Below, one piece after another: positions 32,647 through 43,671 of a DNA stretch of 64,000 nt. The translations under genes were made by a program, and so were the position numbers. The stretch lies in the NCBI RefSeq assembly GCF_900166625.1, contig NZ_LT800499.1, positions 1 through 64,000 on the forward strand. The letters are read 5' to 3'. Numbering within the stretch: position 1 is the stretch's first letter; every line of letters starts with the position of its first letter. The DNA is from Halobacillus massiliensis (GTDB taxonomy: Bacteria > Bacillota > Bacilli > Bacillales > Halobacillaceae). Below the pieces are notes generated by a model that was given only the letters and a program-made list of their open reading frames with translations, was not told the DNA's origin and ran no database searches.

Positions 32647-33786
32647 TTAATACGTTCTGACCGGCAGGATAAGCTGAAGAATTTGATCATCATCTACTGG
32701 ACGGATAAGAAATGGACGCATGGCGCCCGTAAATTCTATTTTCACTTGTTCATCATTGATCGCTTTTAAAGCATCCATCATGTACTTCGCACTGAAAGAG
32801 ATTTTTAACTCTTCTCCCTCAATAGACTCTGCGACTATTTCTTCTACTACATTCCCAACCTCCGGTGAGTTCCCGTTAATTTCAATTTGATGGCCTTCCT
32901 GTGTAATAAGACGTACCACATTGTTACGGTTCTCTTTCGCAAGGAGGGAGGCACGGTCAATCGATTGCAGAAGATCTTTTGCATCAATGATCATAACCGT
33001 TTTGCTCTGATCAGGAATTAACCGGGAAGTTTCCGGATAATTGCCGTCTAACAAACGAGATAAGAAATACAAATGCTTCGTTCTAAATAAAACCTGATTC
33101 TCCGTTACACTGATCTCAATTGGTTCATCAGAGTCGGAAAGAATTTTATTTAGTTCCGTCAGGCTTTTACCTGGAATAACGACAGCAGGAATTTCTCCTT
33201 GTGTTTCACGCTTTAATGGAATCTTTCTTGATGCAAGACGGTGGCTGTCTGTTGCCGTGAAATGAAGCAGCTCATCACTCAGTTGAACGTGAACTCCTGT
33301 CAAAATCGGGCGCGTTTCTGAAGAAGAAACAGCAAACACTGTCTGACGAATTAAATTTTTTAGAAGATCAGTTGGAAGTTCAAAACTGTCCTCAGTATGT
33401 AATTGAGGCAGCTGGGGATACTCTTCTGCATCCTGTCCATTCAGATGAAATTCTGCTTTTCCGGATTTAATTGTAACGTTTCGTTTATCATCGCTTTCAA
33501 TATCGACATTTTTCTGTGGAAGCTTGCGTACAATATCAGGGAAATACTTAGCCTGCAAAACTATGCTTCCTGTCTCAATGTTTTCTACATACACGATTCC
33601 ATCTTCCTCTGCAGGAATAAAAGATTCAATAGAAATATCTGAATCACTTCCCGTCAGCTTTACTCCGTCTGATGTAGCTTCCAACTTAATTCCTGTAAGA
33701 ATTGGAATAGTGGTTCGTGAAGAGATGGCTTTCATTACATTTTGGACACTTTCCATTAACTGATCTCTTTGAATCGTAAATTTCAT
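32647..33786 (-). CDS. dnaN: DNA polymerase III beta sliding clamp
   Basis: A 379-residue sliding clamp of three repeated domains, one residue longer than B. subtilis DnaN. It starts MKFTIQRDQLMESVQNV and ends with the typical LILPVRTY, which forms part of the peptide-binding groove. It is separated from dnaA by the DnaA-box-rich part of oriC. Confidence 0.99.
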   Translation of the reverse strand: MKFTIQRDQLMESVQNVMKAISSRTTIPILTGIKLEATSDGVKLTGSDSDISIESFIPAEEDGIVYVENIETGSIVLQAKYFPDIVRKLPQKNVDIESDDKRNVTIKSGKAEFHLNGQDAEEYPQLPQLHTEDSFELPTDLLKNLIRQTVFAVSSSETRPILTGVHVQLSDELLHFTATDSHRLASRKIPLKRETQGEIPAVVIPGKSLTELNKILSDSDEPIEISVTENQVLFRTKHLYFLSRLLDGNYPETSRLIPDQSKTVMIIDAKDLLQSIDRASLLAKENRNNVVRLITQEGHQIEINGNSPEVGNVVEEIVAESIEGEELKISFSAKYMMDALKAINDEQVKIEFTGAMRPFLIRPVDDDQILQLILPVRTY

Positions 33787-33955
33787 GGGAGATATTCCTC
33801 CTGTATATATTAATTATTTTTATTTAAAAAATAGTAATAGAAGTAATAGGGCCTGTGGATTTGTGGATAACCGTTTCGCACGCTTGTTTTGGCTAGTTAT
33901 CCACATGTGGATAGGCTGTTGATGTATCTGATACTATTATCCACACTATTCAGGG
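33787..33955. other. oriC: oriC, dnaA-dnaN portion (unwinding region and DnaA boxes)
   Basis: Perfect or near-perfect DnaA boxes (TTATCCACA or its complement) are at 33862-33870, 33897-33905, 33906-33914 (one mismatch) and 33937-33945, with a weaker one at 33854-33862. Beside them is a G/C patch (GGGCC), then TAG-rich triplets at 33832-33849 resembling the DnaA-trio, then an A/T-rich tract (33800-33832) suited to strand opening. This is the layout of the B. subtilis origin unwinding region. Confidence 0.88.
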
Positions 33956-35311
33956 TTAGTGAGCTTTCAACTGTTCGGTAATCTCATCAATTTCTCTTTG
34001 CAGCTGCTGATCTGTTGCAATCATTTTAGAAATCTTTTCATGGGCATGAATAACGGTTGTATGATCACGTCCTCCAAACTCCTCACCAATTTTAGGGAGA
34101 GAGAAATCGGTAAGCTCTCTTGAAAGATACATAGCAATCTGACGCGGGAATGCTATGGATTTGGTCCGTTTCTTCGCAGGGAAATCTTCCAGGCGCACAT
34201 TATATTTTTCTCCTACCATCTCCTGAATGGATTCTATCGTTATTTTACGAGGCTTGGAGCTTGGAATAATGTCTTTTAATGCTTCTGCAGCCAGGGAAGC
34301 GTTGATATCGTGATTAATTAAAGAAGAGTAAGCAACAACACGAATTAAAGCCCCTTCTAATTCACGAATGTTTGTATCGATTTGATTAGCGATGTACAGC
34401 ATTACTTCATTAGGGATATCAAGCCCTTCTGCTTTAGCTTTCTTCCGTAAGATTGCAATCCGTGTTTCTAAGTCAGGTGGCGTAATATCTGTAATGAGTC
34501 CCCATTCAAATCGGGAGCGCAGTCTATCCTCCAGTGTGGGAATTTCCTTAGGGGGACGGTCACTTGAGATCACGATCTGCTTGCTTTCTTCATGAAGCGT
34601 ATTAAACGTATGGAAAAACTCTTCCTGTGTTTGTTCTTTTCCGGCAAGGAATTGAATATCATCTATGAGAAGAACGTCGACACTTCGATATTTATTTCGA
34701 AAATTGACAGCTTTATTGTCACGAATTGAGTTAATAAATTCATTAGTAAATTTCTCAGAAGATAAATAGACCACCTTGGCATTTGGATTATGATCCAGGA
34801 CATAGTGTCCTATGGCATGCATAAGGTGGGTTTTTCCAAGTCCGACTCCCCCGTAAATAAACAGCGGGTTATACGCTTTAGCCGGAGCTTCTGCGACTGC
34901 TAATGATGCGGCATGAGCGAATCGGTTTCCAGAACCGATAACAAATGTGTCGAAAGTATATTTGGAATTCAGCATACTTTGAGGAGACTCTTCGCCGCCG
35001 TTATTTCTCATATCAGGCATTTTCTTATCCGAAAGCTTCACATCATCCAGGGAATCATCCTTGGTCTCTGGAATGATAAACCTGGTGGTAAGCTCGGCCC
35101 CTGTCACTTCACTTAATGTTTCTCTTATTAATCCTTCGTACTGGTTCTCCAGCCAGTCTCTGGCAAATTCATTTGGAGCTACAATGGTTAACGTATTTTC
35201 CTGCAGAGAATCAGCTTTAGTAGCTTTCAGCCATGTTTCAAAACTCGGCTTACTGATTTTTTCTTTCATATTCTCCAGCGTGTTGTCCCATAATTCGTGT
35301 ATATTCTCCAA
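33956..35311 (-). CDS. dnaA: Chromosomal replication initiator DnaA
   Basis: A 451-residue initiator. Domain I begins ENIHELW; the AAA+ core has Walker [10 protein letters not shown] and Walker [13 protein letters not shown]; the C-terminal DNA-binding domain has [11 protein letters not shown]. The best start is a TTG at 35311: AAAGGGGTG lies 5 nt upstream and the protein then aligns with B. subtilis DnaA (which begins MENILDLW). An in-frame start at 35344 would add 11 residues and lacks a ribosome site. Confidence 0.98.
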   Translation of the reverse strand: MENIHELWDNTLENMKEKISKPSFETWLKATKADSLQENTLTIVAPNEFARDWLENQYEGLIRETLSEVTGAELTTRFIIPETKDDSLDDVKLSDKKMPDMRNNGGEESPQSMLNSKYTFDTFVIGSGNRFAHAASLAVAEAPAKAYNPLFIYGGVGLGKTHLMHAIGHYVLDHNPNAKVVYLSSEKFTNEFINSIRDNKAVNFRNKYRSVDVLLIDDIQFLAGKEQTQEEFFHTFNTLHEESKQIVISSDRPPKEIPTLEDRLRSRFEWGLITDITPPDLETRIAILRKKAKAEGLDIPNEVMLYIANQIDTNIRELEGALIRVVAYSSLINHDINASLAAEALKDIIPSSKPRKITIESIQEMVGEKYNVRLEDFPAKKRTKSIAFPRQIAMYLSRELTDFSLPKIGEEFGGRDHTTVIHAHEKISKMIATDQQLQREIDEITEQLKAH

Positions 35312-35493
35312 AATATCACCCCTTTCTCCTAAAAAGGAAAACAAAAAAGCCTTTCGTTCTTTTTTCCGAACGTAACCAAAAGATCGAAAGGTGATTGTAC
35401 AATATTTGTATAACGTGCATATGTGATTTTTTACCCACTGGAATGTGGACGCATTTTCCCTATTAAACTAGTTCTAGTAAGAGGTTATTTTCA

Positions 35494-35769
35494 TTATCCA
35501 CACTACTGTTGATAACCTTTCAAACAACCATGTTAATAAATGTCCACATGTTATCCACAGATTGTGAATAATTTTACGTGGGTTCATCTTTATTCCAGAG
35601 TTAAACACAAATATAATACCAGATAAAATTACTTCATGCAATGGTCTTATGTAACTTATCCACAGACTCTACACCTTGTAGATAGTTTTTTTCCACAGTA
35701 CTAGATTTTGTGATTAACCTGTCGATATTTGTTGTGGATAGTCTGATTCGCTCGTTTTAATTATACACA
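35494..35769. other. oriC: oriC, upstream DnaA-box cluster
   Basis: DnaA boxes TTATCCACA at 35494-35502, 35551-35559 and 35656-35664, TGTGGATAG at 35733-35741 and the weaker TTATACACA at 35761-35769. With the cluster on the other side of dnaA this makes a bipartite origin as in B. subtilis. It also covers the dnaA promoter region, so DnaA may repress its own gene. Confidence 0.85.
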
Positions 35770-35892
35770 AGGGGTGTGGATGTTCGCTAAAAAAGAAAGA
35801 TTACGAGGGTTTAAGTGTTATGTAACAGAAGCTGTTATATAACTGTCGGGGTTTTCTTGAGAATAAGGTAGTATGAAAATGAAATGGTAAAA

Positions 35893-36251
35893 AGAGAAAT
35901 GCGGCTGGGAAATGACTCCCTTTCCGCGGTGAGCTAGCTCGCGTTACTCGCGGATCTCACCCTGGCTCTATCTCCCTGCAGGAGTCTCGCCATTTCCCAG
36001 CCTCTTAATCGTTAGTAGTGGAAACGGAACGCTGTAGGTTCATTAAACGTTCTGGTGGTAGAGATTTTCTCTTATATAATGTTCCGTTACGCCTAAAAAT
36101 ATAAAGGGCCGGGGGAAACAGCGAGACTCCTATGGGAGAAAAGAACAGGGTGAGATCCCGCAGGGCTAAAAGCCCGAGGAAGCTCAGCGTTCGCTCATGG
36201 AAAGCGAGTTGTTTCCCCAGGACCGGCTCTCTATTTTAAAGAAAACGGAAC
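35893..36251 (+). repeat. Dispersed paired-hairpin element, locus R3 (in the origin interval)
   Basis: Module A (35893-36030) lacks its first GTTCCGTT box; module B (36081-36251) is complete, with apical GGGCTAAAAGCCC. The linker is 50 bp. It lies between the upstream DnaA-box cluster and the rpmH promoter. Confidence 0.92.
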
Positions 36252-36341
36252 ACGTCTCTTATCGCATTATTAGAAACTCTTAACTGGACGCTACGAACAA
36301 ATATCATCAATAGTAAATAGCTTATTATTTAAAAGAATGCA

Positions 36342-36370
36342 TTGACACAAATTCACAGATTGATTATAAT
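36342..36370 (+). promoter_or_regulatory. Consensus sigma-A promoter of rpmH
   Basis: Perfect -35 TTGACA (36342-36347), 17-bp spacer, perfect -10 TATAAT (36365-36370). It should be one of the strongest promoters in the window and drives rpmH and, by read-through, rnpA. Confidence 0.92.
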
Positions 36371-36389
36371 TATCGGGACTGCCTTTTAG

Positions 36390-36572
<183 letters not shown>

Positions 36573-36600
36573 GCCACTGAACCAATCAGTGGTCTTTTTT
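36573..36600 (+). terminator. Terminator or attenuator after rpmH
   Basis: CCACTGA-ACCAA-TCAGTGG followed by TCTTTTTT. Partial read-through is expected because rnpA follows without a clear promoter. Confidence 0.8.
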
Positions 36601-36641
36601 CTAGTTAAAGAATAATCGAAGGATTTTAGGAGCTTGATTCC

Positions 36642-36995
36642 ATGAAGAAAACTTACCGAATTAAAAAGAATGAAGAATTTCAACAGGTTTTTCAACATGG
36701 TGAGTCGTTCGCCAATCGTCAGCTTGTTCTTTATTACTTAAAAAAGAAAGATCAGCCACACTTTCGAATCGGTTTATCGGTAAGTAAGAAGATTGGAAAC
36801 GCCGTAATGAGAAATCAAATCAAACGATACTTAAGACAAGCCTTTCACGAATTGGAAACTCAAATTAAGCCTGACTACGATTTTGTGATTATTGCGAGAA
36901 AACCAACCCATAAAATGGGTTTTCATGAAATAAAAAGCAGCTTGACCCACGTTTTATATAAATCACGGCTTCTCGATAAGAAGATGAGAAACTGA
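36642..36995 (+). CDS. rnpA: Ribonuclease P protein component
   Basis: A 117-residue basic protein that binds the RNase P RNA and helps process tRNA 5' ends. The family signature is seen as [25 protein letters not shown] (shown in part as [10 protein letters not shown]). Order rpmH-rnpA-yidC is conserved. Confidence 0.98.
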   Translation: MKKTYRIKKNEEFQQVFQHGESFANRQLVLYYLKKKDQPHFRIGLSVSKKIGNAVMRNQIKRYLRQAFHELETQIKPDYDFVIIARKPTHKMGFHEIKSSLTHVLYKSRLLDKKMRN

Positions 36996-37073
36996 CAAAT
37001 TATATAGGCACGTCTTATAGAAAAGTGCTACACTATTCTATAGTGAAATGTGAAAGTGTAAGGAGGAAGTACG

Positions 37074-37835
37074 TTGCGTAAAAAATGGATAGCATTACTT
37101 GCTATGACAGGTATGCTGACCTTCCTAACCGGGTGTATGGATGTCAACAAAGAGATCACCTCGGAAAGTACAGGTTTTTGGAATGAATATATCGTTTATC
37201 CGTTATCACAAACATTACAATTTTTTGCTGATTCTACAAATGGAAGCTACGGATTAGCTATCATAATCGTTACGATTATTATTCGTCTTATTCTTCTGCC
37301 GTTAAACGTTAAACAGCTGAAAAGCTCTAAAGCAATGCAGGACATTCAGCCGCAATTGCAGGAGCTTCGTCAAAAATACAGTTCTAAAGATGCTCAAACA
37401 CAGCAGAAGCTTCAGCAGGAAACAATGCAGCTTTTCCAGAAAAATGGAGTCAATCCACTGGCCGGATGTCTTCCGATTATTGTGCAAATGCCGGTGTTAA
37501 TTGGTTTCTACCATGCGATTATGCGTACAGAAACCATTCAGAGCCATAGTTTTCTTTGGATGGAGCTTGGCTCACCGGATCCGTTTCTTGCGATCCTCAC
37601 GGCGGCCACAACGTTCCTTCAGCAGAAGCTGATGATGGCTGGAAACACTGCGGCTCAAAACCCGCAGATGCAGATGATGCTTTACGTAATGCCGTTAATG
37701 ATCGGTACATTTGCATTCTTTTTCCCATCTGCGCTGGCTGTATACTGGATCGTGGGTAACCTTGTAATGATCCTGCAGACATTGTTTATTCGTAAACCAA
37801 TGATGAAAGAGCAGACAGGAGGCGCGAGCAAGTGA
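37074..37835 (+). CDS. yidC: Membrane protein insertase YidC (SpoIIIJ type)
   Basis: A 253-residue YidC/Oxa1 insertase and lipoprotein: the lipobox LTGC places the lipid-bearing Cys at residue 21. Five transmembrane segments follow, with the conserved [13 protein letters not shown] in TM1 holding the hydrophilic-groove Arg. The start is TTG after AAGGAGG. As the rnpA-linked copy it corresponds to B. subtilis SpoIIIJ, needed for sigma-G activity. Confidence 0.97.
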   Translation: MRKKWIALLAMTGMLTFLTGCMDVNKEITSESTGFWNEYIVYPLSQTLQFFADSTNGSYGLAIIIVTIIIRLILLPLNVKQLKSSKAMQDIQPQLQELRQKYSSKDAQTQQKLQQETMQLFQKNGVNPLAGCLPIIVQMPVLIGFYHAIMRTETIQSHSFLWMELGSPDPFLAILTAATTFLQQKLMMAGNTAAQNPQMQMMLYVMPLMIGTFAFFFPSALAVYWIVGNLVMILQTLFIRKPMMKEQTGGASK

Positions 37836-38452
37836 AGCAGATGACTGCTACTGGCAATACAATTGATGAAGCGGTCCAATCAGCACTAGATCAGTTACAA
37901 ACATCAAAGGACCAAGTTAACGTTGAAGTCATTGATGAAGGTAAAAAAGGTTTTCTAGGAGTATTTGGTACGAAACCAGCTATTGTGAAAGTCTCTATTG
38001 TAAAAGATCCTGTGCAGGAAGCCGAGTCATTTGTTAAAGAAGTAGCAGCACAAATGGGGGCGCCTGTCGAAGTTACCACTAAACTAGATGGAAAACATTT
38101 ATTTATGGAATTAGAAGGCGAGAAAATTGCCATGTTAATCGGCAAGCGGGGACAAACCCTCAATTCTCTGCAATATCTTGTACAGCTTGCGGTCAACCGT
38201 GAATCTGATCAGTTTTACAACGTGCTTCTGGATGCGGAAAATTACCGGTCCAGAAGGCGGGAAACGTTAGAAACCCTGGCGAACCGTTTAGCAGAAAAAG
38301 CGATCAGAACGGGAGAGTCGGTTCATTTAGAGCCTATGCCTTCCTATGAAAGAAAGGTCATTCATTCGGCTCTGCAGAATCATTCAAAAGTAGAAACAGA
38401 TTCAGCTGGAAATGATCCGAAACGCCATATTGTGATTCATCCTATTCGTTAA
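37832..38452 (+). CDS. jag: RNA-binding protein Jag (KhpB/EloR)
   Basis: A 206-residue protein with an N-terminal Jag domain (residues 1-50, including [10 protein letters not shown]), a KH domain ([16 protein letters not shown]) and a C-terminal R3H domain ([12 protein letters not shown]). The GTG start overlaps the yidC stop by 4 bp. Homologues bind small RNAs and affect cell elongation. Confidence 0.95.
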   Translation: MKQMTATGNTIDEAVQSALDQLQTSKDQVNVEVIDEGKKGFLGVFGTKPAIVKVSIVKDPVQEAESFVKEVAAQMGAPVEVTTKLDGKHLFMELEGEKIAMLIGKRGQTLNSLQYLVQLAVNRESDQFYNVLLDAENYRSRRRETLETLANRLAEKAIRTGESVHLEPMPSYERKVIHSALQNHSKVETDSAGNDPKRHIVIHPIR

Positions 38453-38466
38453 ACATTCGTTTATGT

Positions 38467-38500
38467 GAGCTGGCCCACACCGGGCCGGCTCTTTTTATTT
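38467..38500 (+). terminator. Terminator of jag
   Basis: GAGCTGGCCC / GGGCCGGCTC hairpin followed by TTTTTATTTTT. Confidence 0.9.
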
Positions 38501-38556
38501 TTGATAGATCATAGAGAATCAGGACTTCAGCCAGTCTTTGCATTTTTGAAAAAAAG

Positions 38557-38659
38557 TTATCAACATGTGGATAATATGAAAAGATCCCCTTTCCAAATAT
38601 ACCTTTCATGTGTTAATCTATTATGTTAGTGAGTTTAAATTTTACCACCTTGTGGATAA
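38557..38659. promoter_or_regulatory. DnaA-box cluster upstream of mnmE
   Basis: TGTGGATAA occurs perfectly at 38566-38574 and 38651-38659, and TTATCAACA (one mismatch) at 38557-38565 abuts the first in an inverted pair, the same arrangement as at 33897-33914 in oriC. No A/T unwinding tract with trios is obvious here. Confidence 0.75.
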
Positions 38660-38694
38660 CTATATACTACTAAATTTTAAGGAGGTGACCGCGT

Positions 38695-40071
38695 GTGGAA
38701 ATGGATACGATTACTGCCATATCAACTCCAATGGGAGAAGGGGCCATTGCTATCGTTCGATTAAGCGGTCCGGAGGCTGTGGACAATGCAGCAAAGCTTT
38801 TTAAAGGAAAAGATTTAAATGAAGCGGATTCTCATACGATGCACTATGGAAAACTGATTGACCCGGAATCCGGTGAAGTAGCCGAAGAAGTAATGGTCTC
38901 TGTCATGCGTGCACCGAAGACGTTTACGAGAGAAGATGTTGTGGAGATTAACTGTCATGGAGGGCTCGTCTCAGTCAATCGAGTGCTCGAGCTAATATTG
39001 GCAAACGGGGCAAGACTAGCAGAGCCAGGCGAATTTACGAAACGTGCCTTTATGAATGGGAGAATTGACCTTTCCCAGGCGGAAGCCGTCATGGATCTAA
39101 TCCGTGCGAAAACGGATCGGGCGATGAACGTGGCTTTAAAACAAATGGATGGACGTTTATCTCATCTCATCCAGAACCTTCGTCAAAAGCTGCTTGAAAC
39201 GCTTGCCCATGTGGAAGTGAATATCGATTACCCGGAATATGACGACGTGGAAGAAATGTCGAATGAGATGATGCGAGAGAAAACGAGAGAGGTTCATACA
39301 GAGATTGAGAAACTTCTCGAAACCGCTCGTCAGGGTAAAATTCTTCGTGAGGGGTTAGGAACAGCCATTATCGGACGTCCAAACGTAGGGAAATCTTCTC
39401 TTATGAATGCCCTTGTTCACGAAAATAAAGCAATTGTTACGGAAATTCCAGGTACAACGCGCGATGTTATCGAAGAATATGTAAATGTCCGCGGTGTTCC
39501 TTTACGACTGATAGATACAGCTGGGATCCGCGAAACCGAAGATATTGTTGAACGTATTGGGGTGGAGCGTTCTCGCCAAGTATTAAAAGAAGCCGATCTG
39601 ATCCTCCTTGTGTTAAACTATGGAGATGAGCTCACTGATGAAGATCGGAAGCTTTTTGAAGCCGTTAACGATCTGAATATCATCGTTATTGTTAATAAAA
39701 TGGATCTCGATCCGAAGCTTGATCTTGAGGAAGTGAAGAGATTAACTGGAGATCACCCCGTCGTGTCGACAGCCCTTATTCGGGAAGAAGGCATTGATCA
39801 GCTTGAGAAAGCGATCGCTGATACCTTCTTTGAAGGTGATCTTGATGCCGGAGACATGACCTATGTGTCCAATGTCCGTCATGTGCAGCTTTTAAAGCAG
39901 GCGAAGCAGGCATTAGAAGATGCACAGGAAGGCATGGAAATGGGAGTACCGATCGATGTCGTCCAGATTGATGTCACCCGTACATGGGAGCTGCTGGGCG
40001 AGATTATTGGTGATGCTGTCCATGAAAGTTTAATTGATCAGCTGTTTGCACAGTTTTGCTTAGGGAAATAA
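38695..40071 (+). CDS. mnmE: tRNA modification GTPase MnmE
   Basis: A 458-residue GTPase that with MnmG makes cmnm5U34 in tRNAs. The N-terminal folate-binding domain is followed by a G domain with [17 protein letters not shown] and NKMD, and the C-terminal catalytic C-L-G-K tetrapeptide ends the protein. The GTG start has AAGGAGG 9 nt upstream; the ATG two codons on is an alternative. Confidence 0.98.
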   Translation: MEMDTITAISTPMGEGAIAIVRLSGPEAVDNAAKLFKGKDLNEADSHTMHYGKLIDPESGEVAEEVMVSVMRAPKTFTREDVVEINCHGGLVSVNRVLELILANGARLAEPGEFTKRAFMNGRIDLSQAEAVMDLIRAKTDRAMNVALKQMDGRLSHLIQNLRQKLLETLAHVEVNIDYPEYDDVEEMSNEMMREKTREVHTEIEKLLETARQGKILREGLGTAIIGRPNVGKSSLMNALVHENKAIVTEIPGTTRDVIEEYVNVRGVPLRLIDTAGIRETEDIVERIGVERSRQVLKEADLILLVLNYGDELTDEDRKLFEAVNDLNIIVIVNKMDLDPKLDLEEVKRLTGDHPVVSTALIREEGIDQLEKAIADTFFEGDLDAGDMTYVSNVRHVQLLKQAKQALEDAQEGMEMGVPIDVVQIDVTRTWELLGEIIGDAVHESLIDQLFAQFCLGK

Positions 40072-40102
40072 CTATATTGAATATAAAGGAGAGACAACCA
40101 AA

Positions 40103-41992
40103 ATGACTTACGATGCAGGGCATTACGATGTAATTGTTATTGGTGCCGGTCATGCTGGAGTGGAAGCTGGTTTAGCGGCCGCGAAACGCGGGGCAAAAAC
40201 CTTAATGCTTACACTGAATTTAGATTTGGTTGCTTTTATGCCGTGTAACCCGTCAATTGGCGGTCCGGCAAAAGGAATAGTTGTACGTGAAATTGACGCG
40301 CTTGGAGGAGCAATGGGGAAAGTTATTGATAAAACCCATATCCAGATGCGATTGTTAAATACAAGAAAAGGCCCGGCTGTCCGTGCGCTTCGTGCACAGG
40401 CAGACAAGCCGCTCTATATAAAAGAAATGAAACGTCTTCTTGAAAGCCAGGAGAACCTGACCCTTCGCCAGGGAATGGTAGAGAAGCTTCTTGTAGAAGA
40501 CGATCAGGTAAAAGGTGTAGTAACGGAAACGAAAGCGGCTTACTATGCACCGACAGTTATCGTAACGACAGGAACGTTTATGCGCGGCCGTGTAATCATT
40601 GGGGATCTTTCCTATGAAAGCGGTCCGAACAACCAGAGAACTTCTGTTTCTCTTTCTGAACAGCTTGAAGAGCTTGGAATTGAAATGGTCCGTTTTAAAA
40701 CAGGTACGCCGATGCGTGTGAACAGCCGTACCATTGACTATTCCAAAACAGAAATCCAGCCCGGTGAAGAAGAACCGCGTTTCTTTTCATATGAAACAAC
40801 TGAATATATTACCGACCAGATTCCTTGCTGGCTCACTTACACAAACGAACACACCCACAAAGTCATTAATGATAATCTAGGTCTGTCTGCGATGTATTCT
40901 GGAATGATCAAAGGAACCGGGCCGCGTTATTGCCCATCTATTGAAGATAAAATTGTGCGGTTTAACGATAAACCGCGCCACCAGATTTTCTTAGAGCCGG
41001 AAGGACGCGACACAGAAGAGGTCTATGTACAGGGAATGTCTACATCCCTGCCTGAATATGTCCAAAAAGAAATGATGGAAACAGTACCCGGACTTGAAAA
41101 TGCTGAAATTATGCGGGCCGGCTATGCGATAGAGTATGATTCCATCGTGCCTACCAATCTATGGCCAACACTTGAGACGAAAAAAATCAGCGGCTTGTTT
41201 ACAGCCGGTCAGCTGAATGGAACGTCCGGCTACGAGGAAGCGGCAGGACAAGGAATTATGGCCGGAATTAATGCGGCAGCTAAAGCGCTGGACTTAGAGC
41301 CGCTAATCCTTGACCGTTCCCAGGGGTATATCGGGGTTATGATCGATGACCTTGTTACAAAAGGAACATCCGAGCCTTACCGTCTGCTTACATCTCGTGC
41401 CGAATTCCGACTGATGCTGCGTCACGATAACGCTGACTTAAGACTTACAGAAATCGGGCACCGTATCGGAACCATTTCCGATGAGCGTTTTGCACGCTTT
41501 GAAGAGAAGAAACGCCTGATTGAAGAAGAAAAAGAGCGTCTAAACAAACTTATTTTAAAACCGACAGAAGAGGTGCAGGAAGTTGTGGAAGCAGCGGGAG
41601 GCAGTCTGTTAAAAGATGCCATCCGCGCCATTGATCTTATGCGCCGTCCTGAAATGAAATATGAAGCGATCGAAAAATTATCGCCAAGCGAAAAACAACT
41701 GGACGATGATGTAAAAGAACAAGTGGAAATTCAAATTAAGTATGCAGGATATATTAAGAAAGCTCTTGATCAGATCGAGAAAATGCGTAAAATGGATGCA
41801 AAATCGATTCCAGAAGATATTGACTATGGTCAAATCAATGGATTGGCAACAGAAGCACGTGAACGTCTGAAAAAAGTACGTCCGCTTTCTGTCGGTCAGG
41901 CCTCCCGTGTATCTGGTGTAAACCCTGCCGATGTTTCCATTCTGCTCGTTTATATCGAACAAGGAAAAATTGCAAAAGTATCAGGCGAATAA
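40103..41992 (+). CDS. mnmG: tRNA uridine 5-carboxymethylaminomethyl synthase MnmG
   Basis: A 629-residue FAD protein, partner of MnmE. The dinucleotide motif is [16 protein letters not shown] near residue 12, the conserved [11 protein letters not shown] and [11 protein letters not shown] segments are present, and the C-terminal helical MnmE-binding domain ends with [17 protein letters not shown]. It is 31 bp after mnmE. Confidence 0.98.
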   Translation: MTYDAGHYDVIVIGAGHAGVEAGLAAAKRGAKTLMLTLNLDLVAFMPCNPSIGGPAKGIVVREIDALGGAMGKVIDKTHIQMRLLNTRKGPAVRALRAQADKPLYIKEMKRLLESQENLTLRQGMVEKLLVEDDQVKGVVTETKAAYYAPTVIVTTGTFMRGRVIIGDLSYESGPNNQRTSVSLSEQLEELGIEMVRFKTGTPMRVNSRTIDYSKTEIQPGEEEPRFFSYETTEYITDQIPCWLTYTNEHTHKVINDNLGLSAMYSGMIKGTGPRYCPSIEDKIVRFNDKPRHQIFLEPEGRDTEEVYVQGMSTSLPEYVQKEMMETVPGLENAEIMRAGYAIEYDSIVPTNLWPTLETKKISGLFTAGQLNGTSGYEEAAGQGIMAGINAAAKALDLEPLILDRSQGYIGVMIDDLVTKGTSEPYRLLTSRAEFRLMLRHDNADLRLTEIGHRIGTISDERFARFEEKKRLIEEEKERLNKLILKPTEEVQEVVEAAGGSLLKDAIRAIDLMRRPEMKYEAIEKLSPSEKQLDDDVKEQVEIQIKYAGYIKKALDQIEKMRKMDAKSIPEDIDYGQINGLATEARERLKKVRPLSVGQASRVSGVNPADVSILLVYIEQGKIAKVSGE

Positions 41993-42007
41993 AGAAAGGA
42001 CGGACCT

Positions 42008-42724
42008 ATGGATAGAAATACCTTTCTCGAGGCGTTAAAAAAACAAGGGATACAACTTAATGATCAACAGCAGGAGCAGTTTCACAAATACTACGAAATT
42101 TTAGTGGAGTGGAATGAGAAAATGAATTTGACCGCCATTACCGATGAAGAAGGCGTGTACTTGAAGCATTTCTACGATTCGTTAACGGCTGCTTTCTATC
42201 ATGATTTCACAAAACCGCTGCGGATGTGTGATGTAGGGGCGGGGGCCGGTTTTCCAAGTCTGCCGCTGAAAATTGTATTCCCTGAATTGAAAGTTACGAT
42301 TGTCGATTCATTGAAGAAACGAATCACCTTTTTGAATCACTTAGCCCATGAATTAGGGTTGAAAGATGTCGCATTTTATCATGACCGTGCAGAGAATTTT
42401 GGAAAGAACCCTAATTTTCGAGAAGGGTATGACCTGGTTATGGCCCGTGCTGTGGCCAGAATGTCTGTCCTAAGCGAGCTCTGCCTTCCACTTACAGCCA
42501 AAGGAGGAACCTTTATGGCCATGAAGGGACCAAACCTGGCAGAGGAAATGGAGGATGCACAGCTAGCCATCCAGACCGTAGGCGGAGAAATTCAAGAGGT
42601 ATTCACATTTGAGCTGCCTGAAGAGGGCAGTGAGCGTAACATCGCTTTAATTGAAAAACGCCGCAAAACACCTAAAAAATACCCGCGTAAAGCGGGAACA
42701 CCAAATAAAGAACCTATACAATAA
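42008..42724 (+). CDS. rsmG: 16S rRNA (guanine-N7)-methyltransferase RsmG
   Basis: A 238-residue SAM-dependent enzyme (GidB) that methylates G527 of 16S rRNA; its loss gives low-level streptomycin resistance in other bacteria. The SAM motif [15 protein letters not shown] and [10 protein letters not shown] are seen. It is 15 bp after mnmG. In B. subtilis noc follows directly; here 20 kb intervene. Confidence 0.97.
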   Translation: MDRNTFLEALKKQGIQLNDQQQEQFHKYYEILVEWNEKMNLTAITDEEGVYLKHFYDSLTAAFYHDFTKPLRMCDVGAGAGFPSLPLKIVFPELKVTIVDSLKKRITFLNHLAHELGLKDVAFYHDRAENFGKNPNFREGYDLVMARAVARMSVLSELCLPLTAKGGTFMAMKGPNLAEEMEDAQLAIQTVGGEIQEVFTFELPEEGSERNIALIEKRRKTPKKYPRKAGTPNKEPIQ

Positions 42725-42750
42725 GCTGCCATTTTTATGGCAGCTTTTTT
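42724..42750 (+). terminator. Terminator of mnmE-mnmG-rsmG
   Basis: AGCTGCCAT-TTTT-ATGGCAGCT with a T7 tail, at the rsmG stop codon. Confidence 0.88.
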
Positions 42751-42834
42751 TATTAGGTTAAGAAGCACGAGGGGGATGATATTTTTTTCTTTCGACGTGT
42801 CTAAGCTCATATAAATAAGGGTATTATCCATAGT

Positions 42835-42922
42835 AAGCTAGCTCCTTTCGTAATGTAGCTCTGATAGGGTATAGGGTCTTATATCCCATTAACCTACGAC
42901 TTTACGAGTAAGGATCTAGCTT
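42835..42922. repeat. Long imperfect palindrome downstream of rsmG
   Basis: The left arm AAGCTAG-C-TCCTT-T-CGTAA matches the complement of the right arm (AAGCTAG-A-TCCTT-ACT-CGTAA read on the minus strand), with an inner GGGTATA / TATATCCC stem. The 88-nt structure ends in TTTTT. It could be a second terminator or a structured RNA; it is not part of the A/B repeat family. Confidence 0.6.
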
Positions 42923-42959
42923 TTTCGTTCATAATAACTCAGGCTTTTCTTCCATAGAG

Positions 42960-43635
42960 ATTTTCCGGCTAGGTTCCGATTAACTTTATGAAGAGAACAG
43001 GGCCGGGGGAAACAGCTTGCTTTTTTGGGTAAAAAATGAGCTTTCTCGGGATTTGACCTCTAGTATCTTCCCTATGTTCTATGCGGCTAGGATCCGTTTA
43101 CCTTAATGAAGAGAGCCGGGACTGGGGAAAGACTCGCTTTCCATGGGCGAACGGTGAGCTTCCTCGGGCTTTTAGCCCTCCGGGATCTCACCCTGTTCTA
43201 TCCTCCCATAGGAGTCCCGCCGTTTCCCCTGGCCCTTTATGTTTTTTTCAGTAACGGAACCTTAACTTAAGAGGAATGGTGTAGAGTCGAAGCATAGTGT
43301 TCCGTTTACACCATCAACGGTAAAGAGGCTGGGAAATGGCGAGACTCCTGCAGGGAGATAGAGCCATGGTGAGATCCGCGAGTGTAACGAGCTAGCTCAT
43401 CGGCTCCCCGCGGAAAGCGAGCTATTTCCCAGCCTCGTTCCTATTTACTATAATAACGGTATTTTCTTTTTTTCCCTTCTCAGAAATAAGGAAAGAAAGG
43501 GAAATGGGGAGCTTCCTGCGGCAGGGAGAGAAAGAGCCATGGTAAGATCAGCCAGTGTAACGAGCTAGCTCACCAGTTCTCCGCGGAAAGGGAGTCATCT
43601 CCCAGCCGCTTTTCTCTTTTTACCGTAAACGGAAA
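42960..43635 (-). repeat. Dispersed paired-hairpin elements, locus R4 (four modules)
   Basis: In minus orientation: a degenerate module B fragment (42960-43080), module B (43090-43260, apical GGGCTTTTAGCCC), module A (43299-43460), and a decayed second module A (43485-43635) ending GTAAACGGAAACA. The largest cluster in the window, at the left edge of the accessory island. No gene is seen in it. Confidence 0.9.
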
Positions 43636-43671
43636 CATAACATCAAATCTAAATTTCAGGAGGAGATAAAT

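Noticed and set aside
35311-35344. Longer DnaA start at 35344
   Set aside because: No ribosome site precedes it and the extra 11 residues do not align with DnaA; the TTG at 35311 fits both.
42960-43635. Repeat cluster considered as a CRISPR array
   Set aside because: Units are 140-170 bp, palindromic and divergent with no uniform spacers; no cas genes are present.
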